Origin: Desulfoscipio geothermicus DSM 3669
Lineage (GTDB): Bacteria; Bacillota; Desulfotomaculia; Desulfotomaculales; Desulfallaceae
Assembly: GCF_900115975.1 (NCBI RefSeq)
Contig: NZ_FOYM01000015.1
Span: forward strand, 25,062 to 89,061
Length of the DNA: 64,000 nucleotides
Direction of reading: 5' to 3'
Part shown: in pieces, positions 1 to 8,715 of the stretch
How the letters are laid out: each line of letters begins with the position of its first letter
Position numbering within the stretch: the stretch's first letter is position 1
The notes under the pieces: generated by a model
What the model was told of the DNA's origin: nothing
Database searches by the model: none
Seen by the model: the letters and a program-made list of their open reading frames with translations, nothing else
Program-made: the position numbers and the translations under genes

Positions 1-144
1 GGCTTTTTTACCGTTCACCACAATTAAACGACCACTTAACGAATAAATATTGCAAATAAACCAATTTAATTGTATAAATATTATAAATATTCTGTCTTTA
101 TTTCAATAGCAGATGCATTTTTGATACTCAAGGAGTGAAAACTC

Positions 145-441
145 ATGACTGATACGCTTTCACCAAACACTCTGGTCCTGCAGGTGCGGAAAATGGAAAA
201 AGCCTTAATAACCCATCCCAACGTGGCTGACGCGGTAGTCATACCGCAGCATTCGCCGGCGGGTGAACAGAGAATAAGGGCTTTTGTGGAACCGGCAGAC
301 CCTCCGCCGTCGGCAGAAAGCATTCTGGCCCATTTTAAAAACGACTGGCCCGACATACAGGTACCTGTTGACATAATATTCAAGAGTATCCCCCGCACGC
401 CATCCGGCAAGGTTATCAGACAACAGTTGTTGGATTCTTAA
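145..441 (+). CDS. Stand-alone AMP-binding enzyme C-terminal domain
   Basis: This 98-residue protein resembles only the small C-terminal lid domain of acyl-CoA synthetases and other adenylate-forming enzymes. Near its end it has the typical RTPSGKVIRQQLL segment, which contains the lysine needed for adenylation in the full-length family. The N-terminal AMP-binding domain (about 400 residues) is absent. An AGGAG at 131-135 sits nine bases before the ATG, so this is a translated start and not a fragment running in from upstream. The bases before it are A/T-rich and show no remnant of a large domain. It could be a relic, a partner acting in trans, or a standalone regulator. Family assignment is firm; role is unknown. 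Confidence 0.75.
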   Translation: MTDTLSPNTLVLQVRKMEKALITHPNVADAVVIPQHSPAGEQRIRAFVEPADPPPSAESILAHFKNDWPDIQVPVDIIFKSIPRTPSGKVIRQQLLDS

Positions 442-447
442 AGTGTG

Positions 448-590
448 TGTTCGAAAAGGAGCACGATAGATACGAGAATTTCAAGGCGGCGAAGGCTTTG
501 AGGAGCAGAGCGTATATATAATACGTGAGCACCGTAAAAGCCGAGCCAACGTAGAAATTCGACGTGGATTTCGCGCGGACTTTTCGAACA
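448..590. repeat. Structured hairpin repeat, family R1, copy 1
   Basis: This is a 143-base imperfect palindrome. The outer arms TGTTCGAAAAG (448-458) and CTTTTCGAACA (580-590) are perfectly complementary. Nested inside are GAATTTC (476-482) with GAAATTC (554-560), and GGCTTT (494-499) with AAAGCC (537-542). The core from about 484 to 553 is nearly identical to a second copy at 17232-17372. No open reading frame is present. It may be a non-autonomous mobile element or a structured RNA. Confidence 0.8.
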
Positions 591-638
591 ACCTCTTAAA
601 AAGTGCAGTAAACCCCAAGCGCTACGTCACACCGGGAA

Positions 639-662
639 TGCCCGCCGAAATTTCGGCGGGCA
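639..662 (-). terminator. Hairpin downstream of pyrE
   Basis: TGCCCGCCGAAA pairs with the directly following TTTCGGCGGGCA, a 12-base-pair GC-rich stem just beyond the pyrE stop. No clear T-run follows on the minus strand, so termination is likely but not textbook. Confidence 0.5.
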
Positions 663-669
663 CTTAATA

Positions 670-1218
670 TTAAAGACCAAATTCCGCTGCCGTAAAAACC
701 GGCTGCACCTTAACCCCCATTTTTTCCAGGGCTTCGGCGCCCCCCTCCTGCCTGTCCACCAGGGCAATTGCCTTAACCACCTCGCAGCCCACTTTCCGAA
801 CCGCTTGCACTGCCTTGATTATTGAACCTCCGGTGGTGATTACGTCGTCCACCACCACCACCCGCTGTCCCGGCTTCAAGGGAGGCCCCTCTATCTGGCG
901 CATGGTACCGTGCTTCTTGGGCTCTTTGCGCACAATAAACAGAGTAAGGGGCATGTTCCGCTGGTAGGCCGCCACGCCAAGGGCTCCCACAATAGGGTCG
1001 GCCCCCAGGGTTAACCCGCCCACCGCGTCCACTTCATCGTCTTTAATCATGTCACATATGATGTTGGCTATCAGGTACGCCCCCATGGGATTGAGCGAAA
1101 CCTTCCTGCCGTCAAAATAATAATTGCTGGTCTTACCGGAGGAAAGCACCACCTGCCTCCGTTCGAAAGCCTGCGCATCCAACAGTTTTTTCAGCTCTTC
1201 ACGATTATCTATGTTCAT
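670..1218 (-). CDS. pyrE: Orotate phosphoribosyltransferase
   Basis: Converts orotate and PRPP to orotidine monophosphate in cytoplasmic de novo pyrimidine synthesis. The 182-residue length is normal. The PRPP-binding signature VVVVDDVITTGGS lies at about residues 120-132, and a YYFDGRKVSL segment lies near the N-terminus. Its start overlaps the end of the upstream DUF763 gene by 14 bases, so the two are translationally coupled. No other pyr genes are in the window, so it is separated from any main pyr operon. The assignment is confident. Confidence 0.95.
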   Translation of the reverse strand: MNIDNREELKKLLDAQAFERRQVVLSSGKTSNYYFDGRKVSLNPMGAYLIANIICDMIKDDEVDAVGGLTLGADPIVGALGVAAYQRNMPLTLFIVRKEPKKHGTMRQIEGPPLKPGQRVVVVDDVITTGGSIIKAVQAVRKVGCEVVKAIALVDRQEGGAEALEKMGVKVQPVFTAAEFGL

Positions 1219-2329
1219 ACACCTCCGCTATATGGCGATGGCCTTTCTGCAAGGAAGCCAGGCGGCACAGGGCGTCCATTTTCTCCCTGTCCCCGGCCCG
1301 GGCCCGCCGCAGAGCCGTTTCCAGCACAGTAATGGAATGGTCGTAATTCTTCCGGTCCACCGGGTAAGGGTGCCCGTCTTTGCCGCCGTGGGCGAATGAA
1401 TAACGCACCGGGTCCTTATAGCTGGCCTGCACCCCGTACACAACTTCACCCACCAGGGCCAGGGCCCGTACGGTAGCGGGGCCGACTCCCCCGGTAGCCA
1501 GTATTTGCTCGTAATCACCCGGCGCCAGGTCGTAAAGCCGGCGCAGCGTTTTTTCTATTCTACCGGCCTGCGGCACCGGGTGACCGGCGGGCAAGTGCAA
1601 GGTGGCCAATTTTTCCCGGGGCAGCGCGGCCAGCTTTTTCAAGTGGCCAGTTATTTTTTCGGGGCGCTCACCGGTCAAGTAAACAGAAACATCACGGGCG
1701 CCGCTGCTTTCCCGGGCCACCATGTTAAGCACCTGCGGCCCGCGGGCGCCGCAAACCGCTGCATGTGGCTCCTCAACGTAATTATGCAGGTTATCACTTA
1801 ACCAGTGGTAGCGCCTGGCCCAACCATTTTCACCGTTCATGCCTTGCTGCACCACCGCCCAGTTTCCATCACCCGTAAATATGAAAAAATGATGGTAGAT
1901 TTGATAACCGTCCTGCACGGCAGCCGAATCCACCTTGGCGCACATCCGGCTGGCGTATTGCAGTGCCGCCACATGGTCAGGTAGGCCATACCTTTCGGTA
2001 TATGTCTCAATTTCCAGTGGCGTCTTACGTGAAGTCATGGCCTTTCCACCGGCAAAAAAGACGCCCAATTCCCGCTGTCTGCCTTTCGTCCCCTGCTTTA
2101 GGGCGCCGCACAAAACCGTAGTTAAACCGGAAGAATGCCAGTCAAAACCAACCACACAGCCCATGGCTTGAAACCAGAACGGGTCTGCCATACGCCGCAA
2201 CACTTCCCGCGGCCCGAACTCCTCCACGACGGCTTCCACGATGGCCGCGCTCAAGCGTACCATTCTGTCAAAAAGCCAGCGGGGGCAATGATGCCCGTGC
2301 AGGGGCAAATTAGCTATGCCGGTTCGCAT
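1205..2329 (-). CDS. DUF763 family protein
   Basis: This 374-residue cytoplasmic protein matches the DUF763 family, found in archaea and some thermophilic or anaerobic bacteria. The N-terminal ANLPLHGHHCPRWLFDRMV block and the FDWHSSGLTT block at about residues 80-90 are characteristic. The C-terminal third contains a short segment (ATGGVGPATVRALALV) that looks like a helix-hairpin-helix, which suggests nucleic-acid binding. Biochemical function is not established. The ATG has a GGAGG seven bases upstream. It precedes and overlaps pyrE, but this pairing does not by itself assign a pyrimidine role. Confidence 0.85.
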   Translation of the reverse strand: MRTGIANLPLHGHHCPRWLFDRMVRLSAAIVEAVVEEFGPREVLRRMADPFWFQAMGCVVGFDWHSSGLTTVLCGALKQGTKGRQRELGVFFAGGKAMTSRKTPLEIETYTERYGLPDHVAALQYASRMCAKVDSAAVQDGYQIYHHFFIFTGDGNWAVVQQGMNGENGWARRYHWLSDNLHNYVEEPHAAVCGARGPQVLNMVARESSGARDVSVYLTGERPEKITGHLKKLAALPREKLATLHLPAGHPVPQAGRIEKTLRRLYDLAPGDYEQILATGGVGPATVRALALVGEVVYGVQASYKDPVRYSFAHGGKDGHPYPVDRKNYDHSITVLETALRRARAGDREKMDALCRLASLQKGHRHIAEVYEHR

Positions 2330-2401
2330 TACCTTGCCTCCCCAAACATGAGTTTGGCTAATTCTAACCCGTTCCGGTCAGACTGTCAAGGCATTTTTCA
2401 A

Positions 2402-2713
2402 CTATTTTACTTCCTTAAGATTAACATAAATAGCATTTTCTTTTTCATTATATTCCGCAGCAAAATTTCCTTTCTTGTCTTCAATGTTAAAATATTTGAA
2501 TATACCCCTGGCGCCTATTTTGTTCTTATTTAGCATCATGCCTCCTTCTTTGACTCCCTTGACGCGCAATTGCTTGGTATCTTTGTCATAAGCCACCTCA
2601 ACGCGATCAGTATTCAGCTTATCCGCCAACTTTCTGCCCAACCTAATATGATGTTTAGTGAGAGCAACGACATTTTCCCTGGATGATCTCGGCCTGTAAA
2701 CTTCAAAACCCAA
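2402..2713 (-). CDS. Conserved-looking small protein of unknown function
   Basis: A 103-residue, lysine-rich soluble protein begins at TTG, with a strong AAGGAGGGG a few bases upstream on the minus strand. The middle (VEVAYDKDTKQLRVKGV) and the C-terminus (ENAIYVNLKEVK) look like beta-strand pairs, and no cysteine or membrane segment is present. I do not recognise a family. Good coding character and the ribosome site support it as a real gene. It is monocistronic, with A/T-rich sequence upstream. Confidence 0.65.
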   Translation of the reverse strand: MGFEVYRPRSSRENVVALTKHHIRLGRKLADKLNTDRVEVAYDKDTKQLRVKGVKEGGMMLNKNKIGARGIFKYFNIEDKKGNFAAEYNEKENAIYVNLKEVK

Positions 2714-2865
2714 TTACAACCCCTCCTTGAATTAATAAATAGTAATTCTGTTTCCTCATTTTATTTCTGAGCAAAAGTTTAATTTATATCTATATAAATT
2801 ATTATCATTTGAAAGAATAACTAAACACATTTTATAAATCTATCAATGAAAAATCAAGTTAAAAA

Positions 2866-2891
2866 AATAAAATCCTGCCGTATAACAGGAT
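2866..2891 (-). terminator. Hairpin terminator for the minus-strand micropeptide
   Basis: ATCCTG (2872-2877) pairs with CAGGAT (2886-2891). On the minus strand the hairpin is followed by a run of T residues (the complement of AAAAAAATAAA at 2861-2871). It lies downstream of the small reading frame at 3004-3078. Confidence 0.55.
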
Positions 2892-3003
2892 CTTTTGTTG
2901 AACAATTTATTTTCACTTAACATATGAAAAAAAGCCACACACATACCATGTAAAATACATTATATATCAATAAATTTATCTCAACTTAATGGGCAGTTTA
3001 ACG

Positions 3004-3078
3004 TCATACCCGGGACAACCTCGTGCATCCCCCTTTACAGTGAGCTACGGGACGAAGCATGTATTGCTTCCTTAACAT
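3004..3078 (-). CDS. Candidate 24-residue cysteine-containing micropeptide
   Basis: An ATG with an ideal AAGGAGGTG six bases upstream opens a frame of only 24 codons. The product is basic and ends with a C-x3-C segment (HCKGGCTRLSRV). It lies between a terminator-like hairpin downstream (2866-2891) and the terminator of the DUF1540 gene upstream, so it forms its own transcription unit. I recognise no family. A leaderless RiPP-like peptide, a metal-binding micropeptide or a fortuitous frame are all possible. Confidence 0.4.
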   Translation of the reverse strand: MLRKQYMLRPVAHCKGGCTRLSRV

Positions 3079-3151
3079 TACTTTCACCTCCTTATATTAT
3101 TAATATTATGGTATCATATGCAGTTTAAGAAGTAAAAACAAACACGATACA

Positions 3152-3181
3152 CGAAAGACCGGCACTTGCGCCGGTCTTTCG
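3152..3181 (-). terminator. Terminator of the DUF1540 gene
   Basis: CGAAAGACCGGC (3152-3163) pairs perfectly with GCCGGTCTTTCG (3170-3181) around a six-base loop, directly after the DUF1540 stop codon. T-rich sequence follows on the minus strand. Confidence 0.75.
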
Positions 3182-3183
3182 CA

Positions 3184-3333
3184 TTACATCTTTGGTTTGA
3201 AAGTTTCACATTTTGTCTGATCCGAATTACTGGCGGAACTGGAGTTGTTCCTGTCCACCTGGATCATCGGGGCATGGCACTCCACAGCTTTGTTATAATC
3301 GCATTCGGTTACCGAACACTTAATACTGGGCAT
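3184..3333 (-). CDS. DUF1540 domain small protein
   Basis: This 49-residue protein has the spaced cysteines of DUF1540: C6 and C11 (KCSVTECDYN), C19 (ECHAPMIQV) and C42 near the end (KCETF). DUF1540 proteins are common in sporulating Firmicutes, sometimes as tandem domains, and are presumed to bind metal; their role is not established. The ATG has GGAGGTG upstream on the minus strand. It sits among spore-associated small genes and has its own terminator. Confidence 0.85.
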   Translation of the reverse strand: MPSIKCSVTECDYNKAVECHAPMIQVDRNNSSSASNSDQTKCETFKPKM

Positions 3334-3461
3334 TTAAATCACCTCCGCGTTTTATAATGCCCAGGTTTAAAAATAATATGCAAATTTTACAAGTTTATAA
3401 ATTTGTTTTAATATGGATAATTAAAGCCAAAAAGCAGAAAATAATAGTATAAATTAAATTA

Positions 3462-3481
3462 CCGGCCCAGATATAGGCCGG
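3462..3481 (-). terminator. Hairpin downstream of the SASP gene
   Basis: CCGGCC (3462-3467) and GGCCGG (3476-3481) flank an eight-base loop just after the spore-protein stop. T-rich sequence follows on the minus strand. Confidence 0.6.
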
Positions 3482-3489
3482 CAATTTCG

Positions 3490-3744
3490 CTAAGGAGTCG
3501 GCTGCTGGTTTGTTACCTGCGGAGTGGCGGGCTGTTGCCCTTGAGCAAGGCTTTGCTCGTAAGCGGCAATCATTTTCTTGACCATGTTACCGCCCACCGC
3601 TCCGTTCAATCTTGAAGGCAAATCGCCGAGATAGCCCTGGTAGTTTTGAATACCCAGCTCGGCAGCGGTTTCATATTTGAATTGCTCCATTGCTTGTGCA
3701 GCCTGGGGGATCAGTTTTCTGTTGGTTCTTTGTCCTTCTGCCAT
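3490..3744 (-). CDS. Alpha/beta-type small acid-soluble spore protein
   Basis: This 84-residue protein belongs to the family that coats and protects spore DNA. It carries both family signatures: KYETAAELGI around residues 24-33 (germination-protease cleavage region) and GGNMVKKMI around residues 52-60. The glutamine/proline-rich tail is longer than usual. An AGGAGG ribosome site precedes the ATG. It shows that the host forms endospores. Expression is presumably forespore-specific, but no promoter was assigned. Confidence 0.92.
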   Translation of the reverse strand: MAEGQRTNRKLIPQAAQAMEQFKYETAAELGIQNYQGYLGDLPSRLNGAVGGNMVKKMIAAYEQSLAQGQQPATPQVTNQQPTP

Positions 3745-4183
3745 TTAAATAAAACCTCCTTTTGTTGTTTTGTTATTTTATCTTGCAGTATTATGATGCC
3801 CCCGATTACATGGAGTATGAGTGACACTTTTTAGCGCCGGTTTTAAATAGTAGCGAAAAGGCCCAAAATAACCAGGCCCGCTTTTTTTTCTACACCCGAT
3901 TTTTTTCAAAAATAATGCCCCCTAAATCATGGGGGCACTATTTTATGGCACGGCTTAAATTTAATTATGGTAGCTTTAGTTTTTTTGTTATTTATCCTGA
4001 ATTCTCTTGGTTAATATTCGCTTGCTCCTGAATTAGCACCTGCTGCTCAAATCCGTGGTAATACTGCCGTGCGCCGTTGCTATGCTCATTTAGTTATCAT
4101 TTTTACTAAATGGAAGGTTCTTGCAGATTTGTGTCGTATTTTATAATTAGGAACATTATTTTTAGATAGTAGGGGGTAAGCAC
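3745..4183. other. Intergenic region between divergent genes, with a hairpin
   Basis: This 439-base A/T-rich gap separates the divergent SASP and GH18-type genes. It contains a hairpin, TGCCCCC (3916-3922) with GGGGGCA (3931-3937), followed on the plus strand by TATTTTAT. A T8 run lies at about 3882-3889. No coding sequence is evident, and promoters for both flanking genes must lie here. Confidence 0.5.
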
Positions 4184-5491
4184 ATGAACAAGCCTGTCAT
4201 TGCCGGAATAGCTGCTTTACTATTACACGTATTGTTGATATTTGGCACCCCGGGGCCGGTTGCAGCCCTGGAACACCATAAAAGTATTTCCGTAAACATC
4301 GATGGCTTACCGGTTTCATTTGACACACAACCAGCCATCCGGGACGGGCGCACCATGGTTCCTTTCCGTGCTCTGGCCGAAGCCTTGAATGTTAATGTTA
4401 CCTGGGACGCTGCCACGCAAACAGTCCGTGCAAAATTCGATAATACCTATATTAAACTGCAAATCGGCAACCCCCGTGCTTATCGTAATAATTTAGCCGT
4501 AACCCTTGATGTGCCGCCGGCAATATCCGGTGGCAGAACATTAATCCCCCTGCGGTTTTTCAGTGAATCATTCGGCTGCAAAGTAAAATGGGACAACACT
4601 GCATACGAAATAAATATAACTTCCCCGCCAAAGACTATGGCGGTAATCGGCTTCTATGCCCTGGGCGACAGCGAAACCAGCAGTTGGCGGGACTTATTTA
4701 CCAGGAATTACCCGGATACAAGCGAAGGAAATACCGGCGCGCTCAGCGGTCTGGCGCTGGGCTGGTACAGCCTGGACGAACAGGGAAATCTGCTGACCCA
4801 AAGCAAAACAGGCTGGCAAAGGCCGGAGGGCTGGGAAAAAGTCCTTCAAGTCGCCGGGAGGTACCGCCTCAACAGCGAAATGATGGTGCATTTGACCGAT
4901 AAGGACAGTACGATCTACAACCTGTTAAACAACCGTACAGCAGTAACCGGGGCCGTAAACGCCATTAAAAAGGAAGCCATGCTTTACCATGGCGTGAACC
5001 TGGACTTTGAAGGCCTGGGCTGGCGGGATGACGACGATAAACTGATTACGGTTAAAAACAACTTCAGTCAATTCGTTACTTTGCTAGCCAATGAATTAAA
5101 AAAAGACAACCACAATTTGACTTTAACGCTGCATGCCCCCAACAGCGCTTATCAAGGCTACGATTACCAGGCCCTGGGGAAGCAGGCTGACCGGATTATC
5201 ATCATGGCCTACGACTACGGCACCAAACCCGAGCCCGTTGACCTGGTCGTTGAGGCCGTAGAAAGGGCCCGGTCCGTTGTCCCGTCTGAAAAGCTGGTGC
5301 TGGGCATATCCATACCCAGCGAAACGCCGGAAAGCCTGCTGATCAAGATCGGTATAGCCAAACGCTACAACTTAAACGGCATAGCCCTGTGGCGCCTGGG
5401 CCTTTTAACCGACGAAATGTGGAAAATAATCAAACAAAGTTCAACTCCGAGGACGGTTCTCAATGTAAATTCGTTAGACTCAAAAAATTAA
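4184..5491 (+). CDS. Secreted protein: copper amine oxidase N-terminal-like domain plus GH18-type domain
   Basis: The 435-residue protein starts with a signal peptide (hydrophobic residues 5-22, alanine-rich end near 28). Residues 35-145 resemble the duplicated stalk domain named after copper amine oxidase N-termini, with paired motifs GRTMVPFRALAEAL and GRTLIPLRFFSESF. Residues 152-420 resemble a glycoside hydrolase family 18 barrel, with the catalytic-type VNLDFEG (glutamate about 276) and MAYDYG. GH18-like proteins with this layout often act on the cell wall or spore cortex; that is inference here. AGGGGGT lies upstream of the ATG. It is monocistronic. Confidence 0.85.
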   Translation: MNKPVIAGIAALLLHVLLIFGTPGPVAALEHHKSISVNIDGLPVSFDTQPAIRDGRTMVPFRALAEALNVNVTWDAATQTVRAKFDNTYIKLQIGNPRAYRNNLAVTLDVPPAISGGRTLIPLRFFSESFGCKVKWDNTAYEINITSPPKTMAVIGFYALGDSETSSWRDLFTRNYPDTSEGNTGALSGLALGWYSLDEQGNLLTQSKTGWQRPEGWEKVLQVAGRYRLNSEMMVHLTDKDSTIYNLLNNRTAVTGAVNAIKKEAMLYHGVNLDFEGLGWRDDDDKLITVKNNFSQFVTLLANELKKDNHNLTLTLHAPNSAYQGYDYQALGKQADRIIIMAYDYGTKPEPVDLVVEAVERARSVVPSEKLVLGISIPSETPESLLIKIGIAKRYNLNGIALWRLGLLTDEMWKIIKQSSTPRTVLNVNSLDSKN

Positions 5492-5853
5492 ATATTTTTA
5501 ATCAAACCTCAGAAACTTTTTTGCTTTTCAACCGGACAAATGTCCTAAATGTAAGTATTTATCGACCTCCAAGTCAGTAAGTTTTTGGAAATAAATTATG
5601 TTGTTAATTGGTTAAAATAGTTAATCAAATGTGATTTCGTGGTGCCCTTGTCCTGCATTTTTCTCTCCTTATTTTGGAGATTTGGGCAAGGATTACCTTA
5701 TATCTCTATTATTAGGATTTTGTCTTGCAAGGACAGGATTTGTCTGGGTATTTTGGCCGATTTTGAGCTATTTTAGCTGCATATCCCCCTTTAACAATCA
5801 CGGTAAAAATATGGTTTTTTGCAAAATCCATCCAGGCTTGCAAGAAAGATCCC
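5492..5853. other. Intergenic region with no convincing gene
   Basis: This 362-base A/T-rich stretch lies between convergent genes. It contains a weak dyad (TGTCCTGCA near 5649 and TGCAAGGACA near 5728) and no frame with a ribosome site. I see nothing else in it. Confidence 0.4.
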
Positions 5854-6087
5854 TCACCCTCCGCTAGCCGCCGGAAAGAAAATAACCTCGTCTCCGTCAA
5901 TTAAGTTATACTCTTCCCCCACCATTTTCCCATTCACTGAAACAAAATGAACTTTATTCGCCGGTACTGCTAAACGTTTACGTAAATCTTCAATTGTCTC
6001 TCCCTCATTCAGTTCAACAGGACGAAATTTACTAAAAGCGGGATAATTAAAAGAAAGGATCCCCAACAACTTAACTCTCACCTGCAA
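5854..6087 (-). CDS. MoaD/ThiS-like sulfur-carrier protein
   Basis: A beta-grasp protein of about 77 residues ends in ...AASGG, the C-terminal Gly-Gly that is thiocarboxylated in MoaD and ThiS. The preferred start is TTG at 6087, which has AGGAGGT ten bases upstream; the longer frame to 6135 lacks a ribosome site. It is the last gene of the AOR/ADH/UbiD block. A role in making the tungsto- or molybdopterin used by the two aldehyde oxidoreductases is the natural inference. An analogous protein lies at 10594-10851. Confidence 0.8.
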   Translation of the reverse strand: MQVRVKLLGILSFNYPAFSKFRPVELNEGETIEDLRKRLAVPANKVHFVSVNGKMVGEEYNLIDGDEVIFFPAASGG

Positions 6088-6152
6088 CTTCGTTGATACC
6101 TCCTTTTTTACTTTAGTGTATTGACGACTAAGCATATAAAATTAATCCAATT

Positions 6153-7499
6153 TCAGTCAAGATAGTCATCCAACTTTATATCGTTATATTCGGGAATGCT
6201 AATTTTTTCAAATCTTTCTGCAGGCAACTCTAACGGGATGGTAGCATCAATCCCCATTTTATCGCTTATCCCATCATTACTGGAAGGATCTAACTTGTTT
6301 CCCATAGCTCCAGTGACTATAAAAACGTCACGTCCCGCCTGGCAGCGGGTTGCAATCGCCCATTCCACGTCTTCCGGATCAAAAATATTGACGTCGTGGT
6401 CCACCACCACCACATGCTTTACTTCACTGCAGCTGGCTAAGGCAGCAAAAATTGCGTTTTTAGCTTCACCTTCATGTTTTTTTTCAATAGAGATTACCGC
6501 GTGATAACGGCAGCTACCACCTAATGTTAAATGCACATTTTTAACGGTAGGTACCGCCTGCCGGACTATTTGTAGTAGAACGGCTTCCCGGGCAATTCCT
6601 CCTACAAGAACATGCTCGCGCGTGGCGGGAATAATTGTATGGTAAATTGGCTGCCGGCGGTGCGTAACCGCCATTACTTCCACCACCGGCCTGGGACTGG
6701 CCGGGCCATAGTATTTTGGATATTCCCCGAAAGGCCCTTCAACTTCCCGGACCCCGGGTAGAAGCCTTCCTTCTATTACAATTTCCGCCCCGGCCGGTAC
6801 CTCAAGGTCTACCGTTTCGCATTTTACCAACTCTAAAGGCTGCGGTAAGAGGGCGCTGGCAATTTCCAGTTCGTCCACCCCTATTCTGGTGGTCGCCTGA
6901 GAAGCCAATAACACTAATGGGTGAACTCCAATAGCAAGGGCTATTTCCAGAGGCCGACCTTTCTGCTCGGCTTTTGAAAAGAAATGCCACAAATGACGAG
7001 GTAAAATCAATATCCCCAGTTTATTGGGACCGGATATTTGCAGCCTGTGAATAGAGATATTTCGCACTCCCGTGTCCGGGTCTTTAGCGATTAATATAGC
7101 TGCCGTAATATAGGGTCCGGCATCCTTAGCATGATGCGTTGGAATAGGAAACATTTTAAATAAATCTATATCCTTGTTAACAATACATTCTTTTACCGGA
7201 GCACTATTTGAAGAAACCAACCGACAAGGAACAGGGTTTTCTACAGCAGCTGCAAACTTATCCAGCATCCCCTCGACAGTGGTAGACATCGCGACTGCGA
7301 AAAGCCCTCTTTCCCCGACCAACCCCGTAACTACCGGCATTTCATATCCTTTTACCCGTTCAAAAAGCAACGAATATATGCCATCTGCTTGTTTGCCCAG
7401 TGCAGCAATTTCAAACACAGGATCTACTTCTTTTTTTATCCGCTTTAACTTGCCTTCCCTGTCCAAAAATGCCAGCCAATCCCGCAGTGAATAAGCCAC
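6153..7499 (-). CDS. UbiD-family prenyl-FMN-dependent decarboxylase
   Basis: This 448-residue protein belongs to the UbiD superfamily of reversible, non-oxidative decarboxylases of aromatic, furan and unsaturated acids. The EGPFGEYPKYYGP motif (about 254-266) carries the acidic residues used in catalysis, and SIHRLQISG (about 149-157) supplies the conserved arginine. GTG is the start, with GGGAGGG six bases upstream. It lies between a MoaD-like gene and an iron alcohol dehydrogenase on the same strand. No UbiX flavin prenyltransferase is in the window, so the cofactor must come from elsewhere. The substrate cannot be read from sequence. Confidence 0.9.
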   Translation of the reverse strand: MAYSLRDWLAFLDREGKLKRIKKEVDPVFEIAALGKQADGIYSLLFERVKGYEMPVVTGLVGERGLFAVAMSTTVEGMLDKFAAAVENPVPCRLVSSNSAPVKECIVNKDIDLFKMFPIPTHHAKDAGPYITAAILIAKDPDTGVRNISIHRLQISGPNKLGILILPRHLWHFFSKAEQKGRPLEIALAIGVHPLVLLASQATTRIGVDELEIASALLPQPLELVKCETVDLEVPAGAEIVIEGRLLPGVREVEGPFGEYPKYYGPASPRPVVEVMAVTHRRQPIYHTIIPATREHVLVGGIAREAVLLQIVRQAVPTVKNVHLTLGGSCRYHAVISIEKKHEGEAKNAIFAALASCSEVKHVVVVDHDVNIFDPEDVEWAIATRCQAGRDVFIVTGAMGNKLDPSSNDGISDKMGIDATIPLELPAERFEKISIPEYNDIKLDDYLD

Positions 7500-7522
7500 C
7501 TTTTACCCTCCCGTCTGTATAA

Positions 7523-8686
7523 TTAATATGCATTTTTAAGAATCCCCAAAATATCTTCCCGGGTTGGCACACGGGGATTAAATTTTATCATTCCGTGCTT
7601 CAAAGCTGTTTCGGCTATTGCGGCAAGCGAATCTTCTGAAATTCCAATCTCTTTTAACTGAGTTGGTAATCCAATATTTTTTACCAGTGTTTTAATCGCC
7701 CGTGGGGCTAATGAAGCGGCTTTATGCAAAGATTTACCTTCAATATGCTCTCCCATAGCGCGAGCTAAATCTGTAAATTTGTCGGGTTTTGCCATCGAAT
7801 TGTATTTCATAACATAGGGTAACAACAAGCCGATTGCTACTCCGTGACTGACGTGTACATGTCCGCTCAAAGCTGCTCCTATGGAGTGGGTTAACCCTAA
7901 GAAAGCATTGTTAAAAGCCATCCCTGCCAGCAAACTTCCCAAAGCAACATTGGTTCTGGCCACAAGGTCGTTGCCATTGGCCACCGCGGGCCTCAGAGAA
8001 GCGCTTATTAACTCTACGGCTCTTAATGCCAGGATGCTTGAAACAGGCGATGCAATTGTAGAAACGTATGCTTCTACCGCATGGGAAAGGGCGTCTATAC
8101 CACTGGCCGCCGTTATCCCTGAAGGGGCGGATATCATCATCAGCGGGTCCACAAAAGCGACGTCCGGAGCCAGATATTCACTGGTAATAGTCACTTTTAT
8201 ATTTTGTTCCCAGTCCGAAAGCACCGCAAAAACAGTTACCTCGCTGCCCGTGCCTGCCGTTGTGGGTATGGCTAAAAGCGGTACAGTGGGCTTGACCTTT
8301 ACTTTATTTACTCCCGCATAGTCGCCAATCTTCCCTCTATTGTCGTGAAGCACCCTTATCGCTTTTGCAATGTCAATCGAACTTCCTCCACCCAGGGCAA
8401 CCAAACAATCGGGCTTGAAGCGGCTCATAAAATCAGCAGCTTTGTGTACAGTCTCTAATCCCGGATCCGGCTCCACCTCACTGAAAACCTCAAACGTTAA
8501 GCCACTTCCTGTTAGTAAACTTTTTACTTTATCGACCAAACCCGACTTCACAATTCCGGGGTCGGTAACCAGCAACACCCTTGCGCAACCCATATCCCTA
8601 ATTGCACCGGGAAGATGCTGAGAAACTACACCGTTTCCAAAAAGGACCTTTGTTTTTACGGCAAAAGAAAAATTAAAGTCAAGCAT
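7523..8686 (-). CDS. Iron-containing alcohol dehydrogenase (1 of 3)
   Basis: A group III NAD(P)-dependent alcohol/aldehyde oxidoreductase of 387 residues. The nucleotide loop ALGGGSSID is at about 97-105. The metal ligands of the family are all present: D198 and H202 (GIDALSHAVEAY), H267 and H281. ATG at 8686 is chosen because GGAGGGT lies seven bases upstream; an in-frame TTG 18 bases earlier overlaps that site. It follows AOR 1 by 29 bases in the same transcript, which suggests interconversion of an alcohol with the aldehyde handled by the AOR. Confidence 0.9.
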   Translation of the reverse strand: MLDFNFSFAVKTKVLFGNGVVSQHLPGAIRDMGCARVLLVTDPGIVKSGLVDKVKSLLTGSGLTFEVFSEVEPDPGLETVHKAADFMSRFKPDCLVALGGGSSIDIAKAIRVLHDNRGKIGDYAGVNKVKVKPTVPLLAIPTTAGTGSEVTVFAVLSDWEQNIKVTITSEYLAPDVAFVDPLMMISAPSGITAASGIDALSHAVEAYVSTIASPVSSILALRAVELISASLRPAVANGNDLVARTNVALGSLLAGMAFNNAFLGLTHSIGAALSGHVHVSHGVAIGLLLPYVMKYNSMAKPDKFTDLARAMGEHIEGKSLHKAASLAPRAIKTLVKNIGLPTQLKEIGISEDSLAAIAETALKHGMIKFNPRVPTREDILGILKNAY

Positions 8687-8715
8687 TGCAATAACCCTCC
8701 CCAAATAGTGTAAGT

